Of a DNA stretch of 64,000 nt, positions 59,506 to 64,000 are shown piece by piece (positions within the stretch are counted from its first letter, which is position 1; each line of letters begins with the position of its first letter). The position numbers and the translations under genes were made by a program. This stretch comes from Alphaproteobacteria bacterium SO-S41 (GTDB lineage Bacteria; Pseudomonadota; Alphaproteobacteria; Micropepsales; Micropepsaceae): assembly GCA_019670725.1 (NCBI GenBank), contig AP024629.1:806001-870000 (forward strand), read 5' to 3'. The notes below the pieces were generated by a model. The model made no database searches. It worked only from the letters and a program-made list of their open reading frames with translations, and was not told the origin of the DNA.

Positions 59506-61116
59506 ATGAGCGACAGCGCGCTTCATGTGCCGCCTGCGGGCGCGCCTCACCGGCCGAAACTCGATCACAGCGGCGGCCGGCTCACGGTGATGATCTTCGG
59601 CGGCGCGCTCGTCGCCGGCCTCGCCTATACGGCGTTCTCGCTCTACCAGGACTACACGGCGACCGGCGTCGTCGCGACGGCCTATCTGCCGTTCGTGCTG
59701 CTCGGTGTCGCGCTCGTCATCGCGCTCGGCTTCGAGTTTGTGAACGGCTTCCACGACACCGCCAATGCGGTGGCGACGGTCATCTACACCAACTCCATGC
59801 CCGCCAATGTCGCGGTGATCTGGTCGGGCTTCTTCAACTTCCTCGGGGTCATCGTCGCCAGCGGCGCGGTGGCGTTCGGCATCATCTCGCTGCTGCCGGT
59901 CGAGCTCATCCTCCAGGTCGGCTCGGGCGCCGGCTTCGCGATGGTCTTCGCGCTGCTGATCGCGGCGATCATCTGGAACCTCTCGACCTGGGCGCTCGGC
60001 CTGCCGGCCTCGTCCTCGCACACGCTGATCGGCTCGATCATCGGCGTCGGCATCGCCAATTCGCTGCTGATGGGCGGCGACGGCACGTCGGGCGTCGACT
60101 GGGGCAAGGCGACCGAGATCGGCTGGTCGCTGCTGCTCTCGCCGCTCATCGGTTTCGGCGCCGCCGCGATCCTGCTGCTGATCCTCAAATTCACCGTCCG
60201 CGACCCCGCCCTCTACGAGGCGCCCAAGGGCGACCAGCCGCCGCCGTGGTGGATCCGCCTTCTCCTCATCGGCACCTGCACGGGCGTCTCCTTCGCGCAC
60301 GGTTCCAATGACGGACAGAAGGGCATGGGCCTCATCATGCTCATCCTCATCGGCACCGTGCCGATGGCCTATGCGCTGAACCGCTCGGTGCCGGACTCCG
60401 AAGTCGTCCAGTTCCAGGCCGTCGCGGCGACCGCCGAAGCGGCGTTCCAGAAACAGGCCGGCAACGTTGCCCCGCCCGCCGATGTGCGCGCCGAGATGAC
60501 CCGCTTCATCCGCGATCGCAAGGCGACGCCGGAAACCCTCCCCGCGCTCGGCCAGCTCTCCGGCGAGATCGGCCGCCAGGTCGCCGAATATGGCGGCCTC
60601 AACAAGGTCCCGACCGCAGCCGTTTCGAACATGCGCAACGACATGTACCTCGCCTCGGAAGGTATCCGCTTCCTCGACAAGGCCAAGGCGTTCAACGACG
60701 AGACCGCGCCCATCGCCAAGGCGCTCAAGGCCGATCTCGACGACGCCACGAAGTTCATCCCGTTCTGGGTGAAGGTCGCGGTCGCCATCGCGCTCGGTCT
60801 CGGCACGATGGTCGGCTGGAAGCGCATCGTCATCACGGTGGGCGAGAAGATCGGCAAGACGCACCTGACCTATGCGCAGGGCGCCTCCGCCGAGCTGGTC
60901 GCCGCCGTCACCATCGGCGCGGCCGATGTCTACGGCCTGCCGGTCTCGACCACGCATGTTCTCTCGTCCGGCGTCGCCGGCACGATGGCGGCGAACCGGT
61001 CGGGCCTGCAGCTCTCCACCATCCGCAACCTGCTGATGGCCTGGGTGCTGACGCTGCCGGTGGCGATGGCGCTGTCGGCCGGTCTCTACGTTCTCTTCCA
61101 CGCGCTCTTCGTCTAG
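59506..61116 (+). CDS. PiT-family inorganic phosphate transporter
   Basis: A 536-residue inner-membrane phosphate permease. The two duplicated signature repeats are GFEFVNGFHDTANAVATVIYT (about residue 81) and SFAHGSNDGQKGMGLIMLIL (about residue 264). About ten to twelve helices are expected, with a large hydrophilic loop (about 300-420) that includes predicted helices rich in Ala and Glu, as in PitA/PitB. The start follows a GAGGAG ribosome site. Followed by a CorA-type gene 3 bp later. Usually moves metal-phosphate complexes with protons. Confidence 0.94.
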   Translation: MSDSALHVPPAGAPHRPKLDHSGGRLTVMIFGGALVAGLAYTAFSLYQDYTATGVVATAYLPFVLLGVALVIALGFEFVNGFHDTANAVATVIYTNSMPANVAVIWSGFFNFLGVIVASGAVAFGIISLLPVELILQVGSGAGFAMVFALLIAAIIWNLSTWALGLPASSSHTLIGSIIGVGIANSLLMGGDGTSGVDWGKATEIGWSLLLSPLIGFGAAAILLLILKFTVRDPALYEAPKGDQPPPWWIRLLLIGTCTGVSFAHGSNDGQKGMGLIMLILIGTVPMAYALNRSVPDSEVVQFQAVAATAEAAFQKQAGNVAPPADVRAEMTRFIRDRKATPETLPALGQLSGEIGRQVAEYGGLNKVPTAAVSNMRNDMYLASEGIRFLDKAKAFNDETAPIAKALKADLDDATKFIPFWVKVAVAIALGLGTMVGWKRIVITVGEKIGKTHLTYAQGASAELVAAVTIGAADVYGLPVSTTHVLSSGVAGTMAANRSGLQLSTIRNLLMAWVLTLPVAMALSAGLYVLFHALFV

Positions 61117-61119
61117 CGC

Positions 61120-62112
61120 GTGGAGGCCCCGCGCCTGCCCGGTCTTGTCTGGGGCTTTCGCTTCAGCGAGGCCGGGGGCGCGCAGTCGCTCACCGACACG
61201 TGCGGGCTCGACACGCTTACCCAGCCTGGCGAGATGATCTGGCTGCATCTCAACGGCCGCGACGGCCGGGTGCCGGCTTTCCTCACGCGGCTCGCTGAAC
61301 TCCCCGATCAGGCCCGCGCCTGCCTCACGGATCGCGACGAACATCTCGCGGTCTCCGCCATGGGCGGCACGGTGTTCGGCGTTTTCCCCGATTTCGAACG
61401 CGACTTCGAAGGGCAGAGCTGGGCGATCGGCCGGTTCCATTTCGCCCTGACCGGACGGCTGCTCGTCACCGTGCGCCGCCATCCGCTCTATTCGCTGGAA
61501 ATGGCGCGCGCCGATATCGGCCATGGCGCGGCGATCCGCGCGCCGGTCGATATCGTCGAACTCATCGTCTCGGCCTTTCACGGCCGACTGACCGTCCTGC
61601 TCGACCGGATCGCCGACACGATCGACGAGGTCGAGGACAGCGTCTTCGACGACGTCCCCCGCGACGAGCGCAAGACGCTCGGCCCGGTGCGCCGCACGCT
61701 CGTCCGCCTGCATCGCCATCTGCGCTCCGTCTCCAGCCTGCTGCGGCGGCTTGAGGCGCATGCCCCGGCGGACCTGCCGGACGGCGCGGCAGCAGCCGCC
61801 GACCGCATGAGCCACCGCCTCGCCAATTCGGACCTCGATGTCGTGACGCTGCAGGACCGCGCCCGCCTGCTGCACGAGGAGATCGACTCCAAACTCAACG
61901 CCCAGACCAACCGGCATCTCTTCACGCTCTCGGTCATGTCGGCCTTCCTCCTGCCGCCGACCCTGATCGTCGGGTTTTTCGGCATGAACACCGCGGATAT
62001 GCCGTTCCAGACCCTGCCCGGCGGCACCTGGATGGCGGGCGGCCTCTGCGTCGCGGCGATCGCTCTGGCGTGGTGGTGGCTGAGGCGCGGCGGGATCGGC
62101 CCCCAAAGGTAA
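61120..62112 (+). CDS. CorA/ZntB-family divalent cation transporter
   Basis: A 330-residue CorA-family protein: N-terminal cytoplasmic alpha/beta domain (IWLHLNGRDGRVPAFLTRLAELP), long coiled stalk helices (LLDRIADTIDEVEDSVFDD, about 150-170), and two C-terminal transmembrane helices with the pore motif GFFGMN (about residue 287). The N-terminal domain (LPGLVWGFRFSEAGG) resembles ZntB, so zinc efflux or Mg2+/Zn2+ transport are both possible. GTG start 3 bp after PiT. Coupling to PiT may relate to metal-phosphate handling. Confidence 0.88.
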   Translation: MEAPRLPGLVWGFRFSEAGGAQSLTDTCGLDTLTQPGEMIWLHLNGRDGRVPAFLTRLAELPDQARACLTDRDEHLAVSAMGGTVFGVFPDFERDFEGQSWAIGRFHFALTGRLLVTVRRHPLYSLEMARADIGHGAAIRAPVDIVELIVSAFHGRLTVLLDRIADTIDEVEDSVFDDVPRDERKTLGPVRRTLVRLHRHLRSVSSLLRRLEAHAPADLPDGAAAAADRMSHRLANSDLDVVTLQDRARLLHEEIDSKLNAQTNRHLFTLSVMSAFLLPPTLIVGFFGMNTADMPFQTLPGGTWMAGGLCVAAIALAWWWLRRGGIGPQR

Positions 62113-62184
62113 ATTCACCGATCGATGAGCATTACGCTGCGCTGCATCATCTGCTAGCGTGACGCCGTCTCCATTGGGGGTGCG

Positions 62185-62886
62185 ATGAGCAAGAAAATCT
62201 ACGCGGACGCCAGGACGGCGCTCGAAGGTCTCACCTTTGACGGCATGGTCGTCATGGCCGGCGGCTTCGGACTTTGCGGCATTCCGGAAAACCTGATTGC
62301 GGCGCTGCGCGACAGCGGCGCGCAGAACATCACGGCGATCTCGAACAATGCCGGGGTCGACGGCTTCGGCCTCGGCATGCTGCTCAACACCAAGCAGATC
62401 AAGAAGATGATCTCGTCCTATGTCGGCGAGAACAAGGAGTTCGAACGCCAGTATCTCTCCGGCGAACTCCAGCTTGAGTTCAATCCGCAGGGCACGCTCG
62501 CCGAGCGCATCCGCGCAGGCGGCGCGGGCATCCCCGCCTTCTTCACTGCGACGGGCTACGGCACGCTGATCGCCGAGGGCAAGGAAACCCGCGAGATCGA
62601 CGGCCGCAACTACGTGCTGGAAACCGGGCTCAAGGCTGACCTCTCCATCATCAAGGCGTGGAAGGGCGATCACGAGGGCAATCTCGTCTATCGAAAGACC
62701 GCACGGAACTTCAACCCGATGATGGCGACCGCCGGCAAGGTCACGATCGCCGAGGTCGAGGAGATCGTCCCCACCGGCACGCTCGACCCCGACAGCATTC
62801 ACACGCCCGGCATCTTCGTGCAGCGCATCTGCCAGGGCACGTTCGAAAAGCGCGTCGAACAACGCACGGTCCGCAAGCAGGCCTAA
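62185..62886 (+). CDS. scoA: 3-Oxoacid CoA-transferase subunit A
   Basis: A 233-residue class I CoA-transferase alpha subunit (SCOT/AtoD type) that with subunit B moves CoA from succinyl-CoA to acetoacetate or a similar acid. Motifs are VMAGGFGLCGIPENLIAALRDSG (about residue 26), ITAISNNAGVDGFGLGMLL, SSYVGENKEFERQYLSGELQLE and the end VEEIVPTGTLDPDSIHTPGIFVQ. A GGGGGTG ribosome site precedes ATG 62185. Subunit B is 706 bp downstream rather than adjacent. Confidence 0.93.
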   Translation: MSKKIYADARTALEGLTFDGMVVMAGGFGLCGIPENLIAALRDSGAQNITAISNNAGVDGFGLGMLLNTKQIKKMISSYVGENKEFERQYLSGELQLEFNPQGTLAERIRAGGAGIPAFFTATGYGTLIAEGKETREIDGRNYVLETGLKADLSIIKAWKGDHEGNLVYRKTARNFNPMMATAGKVTIAEVEEIVPTGTLDPDSIHTPGIFVQRICQGTFEKRVEQRTVRKQA

Positions 62887-62890
62887 CGCC

Positions 62891-63469
62891 ATGGATCTCA
62901 ACGACGCCCGCCTCACCGAGCGCCAGAAGAAATGGTTCGCCTCCGTGCGCGAGGGCCTCGTCCGCGAGACCGGCAAGACGCTTGAGGACTGGGCCAAGAT
63001 CGCCCGCAAGTGCCCAGAGACCAAAACCTCCGCGCGCGTCAAATGGCTGAAGGACACCTACGGTCTCGGCGTCAATCGCGCCGCGACGATCCTCGATGCC
63101 GCCTTCCCCGAAACCATCGGCTGGGACGATCCGGTGGCGATGCTGGACGCGCTCTGGAAGGACCAGGACCTGCGTGCGATCTACGACAAGCTCGCTGCCG
63201 CCGCGATGGCGCTAGGCGGCACGGTCGGCGGCGCGCGGAAGACCTTCAGCGCCTTCTCGCGCAAGGTTCAGTACGCCGCCGCGCGCCCGCACAAAGGCGC
63301 GCTACGCCTCGGTCTCGCCGTGCCGCCATCCGCCGACAAGCGGCTCGAAGCCGCCAAACCCAATGAAGGCTGGTCCGACCGCCTCAAATCCATCGTCACC
63401 CTGACCAAGCCGTCAGACGTCGATGCGGGACTGAAGAAACTCATCAAGCAAGCGTGGGAGGGAGCATGA
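62891..63469 (+). CDS. DUF4287/DUF5655-type protein, function unknown
   Basis: A 192-residue protein with an N-terminal DUF4287-like segment (MDLNDARLTERQKKWFASVR, then LVRETGKTLEDWAKIARKCP, and LKDTYGLGVNRAATILDAAF) and a C-terminal DUF5655-like half (FSAFSRKVQYAAARPHKGALRLGLAVPP). Such proteins are small, widespread and uncharacterised, with possible nucleic-acid or transport-associated roles. It starts 4 bp after scoA and seems co-transcribed, but splits scoA from scoB, which suggests a later insertion into an ancestral scoAB pair. Confidence 0.78.
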   Translation: MDLNDARLTERQKKWFASVREGLVRETGKTLEDWAKIARKCPETKTSARVKWLKDTYGLGVNRAATILDAAFPETIGWDDPVAMLDALWKDQDLRAIYDKLAAAAMALGGTVGGARKTFSAFSRKVQYAAARPHKGALRLGLAVPPSADKRLEAAKPNEGWSDRLKSIVTLTKPSDVDAGLKKLIKQAWEGA

Positions 63470-63486
63470 TAGCCGCCACCCCTCTT

Positions 63487-63567
63487 TGTCATGGTCCGCG
63501 AAGGCGGACCATCCACGACTTGATCGTACCCAGATCCGTAGATGGTCCGCCTTCGCGGACCATGACA
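63487..63567. repeat. REPIN-like double-hairpin element, copy 3 (perfect 27-bp inverted repeat)
   Basis: Arms at 63487-63513 and 63541-63567 are exact reverse complements. Each arm is itself a hairpin: ATGGTCCGC/GCGGACCAT with a GAAG loop on the left and CTTC on the right. The spacer is 27 bp. It has the same plan as the copies at 30157 and 53409 but with a diverged stem sequence (TCC instead of CCG core). It lies between the DUF4287 gene and scoB. Confidence 0.88.
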
Positions 63568-63592
63568 CCTATCCCCGTGTTGGAGACCTGAC

Positions 63593-64000
63593 ATGCCCTG
63601 GACACGCGATCAGATGGCGGCGCGCGCCGCGCAGGAATTGCAGGACGGTTTCTACGTCAATCTCGGCATCGGCATCCCGACGCTGGTGGCGAACTACGTG
63701 CCCGAGGGCATGGATGTCACGCTGCAGTCCGAGAACGGCATGCTCGGCCTTGGGCCATTCCCATACGACAACGAGGTCGATCCCGATCTCATCAATGCCG
63801 GCAAGCAGACGATCACCGCGCTCGACAAGACCTCGTATTTCTCGTCCGCCGACAGCTTCGCGATGATCCGCGGCGGCCACATCAATCTCGCCATTCTCGG
63901 CGCGATGGAGGTCGCCGATAACGGCGATATCGCCAACTGGATGATCCCCGGCAAGATGGTGAAGGGCATGGGCGGCGCGATGGATCTCGTCGCCGGCGTG
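63593..64000 (+). CDS. scoB: 3-Oxoacid CoA-transferase subunit B (partial, runs off the window)
   Basis: The first 136 codons of the beta subunit: [19 protein letters not shown], then [20 protein letters not shown], the catalytic Glu in [16 protein letters not shown] (the glutamate that forms the enzyme-CoA thioester), and [21 protein letters not shown]. The 3' end lies beyond 64000. It starts 25 bp after the third REPIN-like element. Works with ScoA. Confidence 0.93.
   Translation, partial: MPWTRDQMAARAAQELQDGFYVNLGIGIPTLVANYVPEGMDVTLQSENGMLGLGPFPYDNEVDPDLINAGKQTITALDKTSYFSSADSFAMIRGGHINLAILGAMEVADNGDIANWMIPGKMVKGMGGAMDLVAGV

Noticed and set aside
59392-63057. Very long open frame (over 1200 codons) on the minus strand opposite PiT, CorA and scoA
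   Set aside because: It is antisense to three clear genes, is dominated by Arg, Asp, Glu and Gly from GC-rich codon mirroring, and shows no domain.

Overview
The window is high-GC, tightly packed chromosomal DNA with many ATGA/TGATG overlaps and frequent GTG starts. Several traits suggest a free-living, metabolically versatile alphaproteobacterium: a TonB-dependent receptor, an RND pump, a lipoprotein-type formylglycine-generating enzyme, a homogentisate pathway, and palindromic intergenic repeats of the kind common in Alphaproteobacteria. The genus cannot be fixed from the sequence (Sphingomonadales, Caulobacterales or Micropepsales-like lineages would all fit). No rRNA, tRNA, CRISPR array, integrase or IS transposase was recognised.

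Layout. 1-1.1 kb: an acyl-CoA-dehydrogenase-fold monooxygenase, possibly cut by the window edge. 1.2-7.5 kb: a phenylalanine/tyrosine catabolic operon (phhA, aromatic aminotransferase, hppD, hmgA, fahA) divergent from an Lrp-type regulator; no maleylacetoacetate isomerase gene lies with it. 7.5-13.8 kb: LysR plus a BASS-type transporter, an NTF2-like protein, an ornithine-cyclodeaminase/threonine-dehydratase pair and a gamma-glutamyltransferase. 13.8-21.6 kb: LysR, VOC protein, flavin hydroxylase, alpha/beta hydrolase, TonB receptor and MFS transporter, which look like an import-and-degrade module. 21.6-25.3 kb: GntR and an HMG-CoA-lyase-type enzyme divergent from a carboxymuconolactone-decarboxylase-type protein and a class III CoA-transferase.

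25.4-33.9 kb: a kdp potassium locus (tiny membrane peptide, kdpF, kdpA, kdpB, kdpC, a small ORF with its own promoter, kdpD, kdpE), interrupted by two different palindromic repeats. 33.9-39.2 kb: an RND pump and adaptor divergent from a TetR regulator. 39.2-42.9 kb: acyl-CoA ligase, guanine deaminase, enoyl-CoA hydratase.

43.0-53.4 kb is the most distinctive part. It is a two-armed cluster around a TATA-rich promoter overlapped by a palindrome. The left arm encodes a haloalkane dehalogenase, a DUF1330 protein, TetR, a metallo-beta-lactamase-fold hydrolase and a cytoplasmic-looking arylsulfatase. The right arm encodes a double thioredoxin-fold (HCCA-isomerase-like) protein, a GST, a lipoprotein formylglycine-generating enzyme and a membrane-anchored sulfatase. 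I read it as a co-regulated organosulfate/organohalide catabolic locus carrying its own exported sulfatase-maturation enzyme.

53.5-59.4 kb: TetR/SDR pair with tandem operators, then a TetR-led aromatic ring-cleavage cassette (extradiol-type VOC dioxygenase, FAH-family hydrolase, MhpA-like hydroxylase, methylmalonyl-CoA-epimerase-like protein). 59.5-64 kb: PiT phosphate transporter, CorA-type transporter, and a 3-oxoacid CoA-transferase whose two subunit genes are separated by a DUF4287-type gene and a perfect inverted repeat. The CoA-transferase could activate the acetoacetate released by the tyrosine pathway.

Three copies of a REPIN-like double-hairpin element (30157-30241, 53409-53491, 63487-63567) and two other nested palindromes (29413-29527, 42957-43006) are spread through intergenic spaces.
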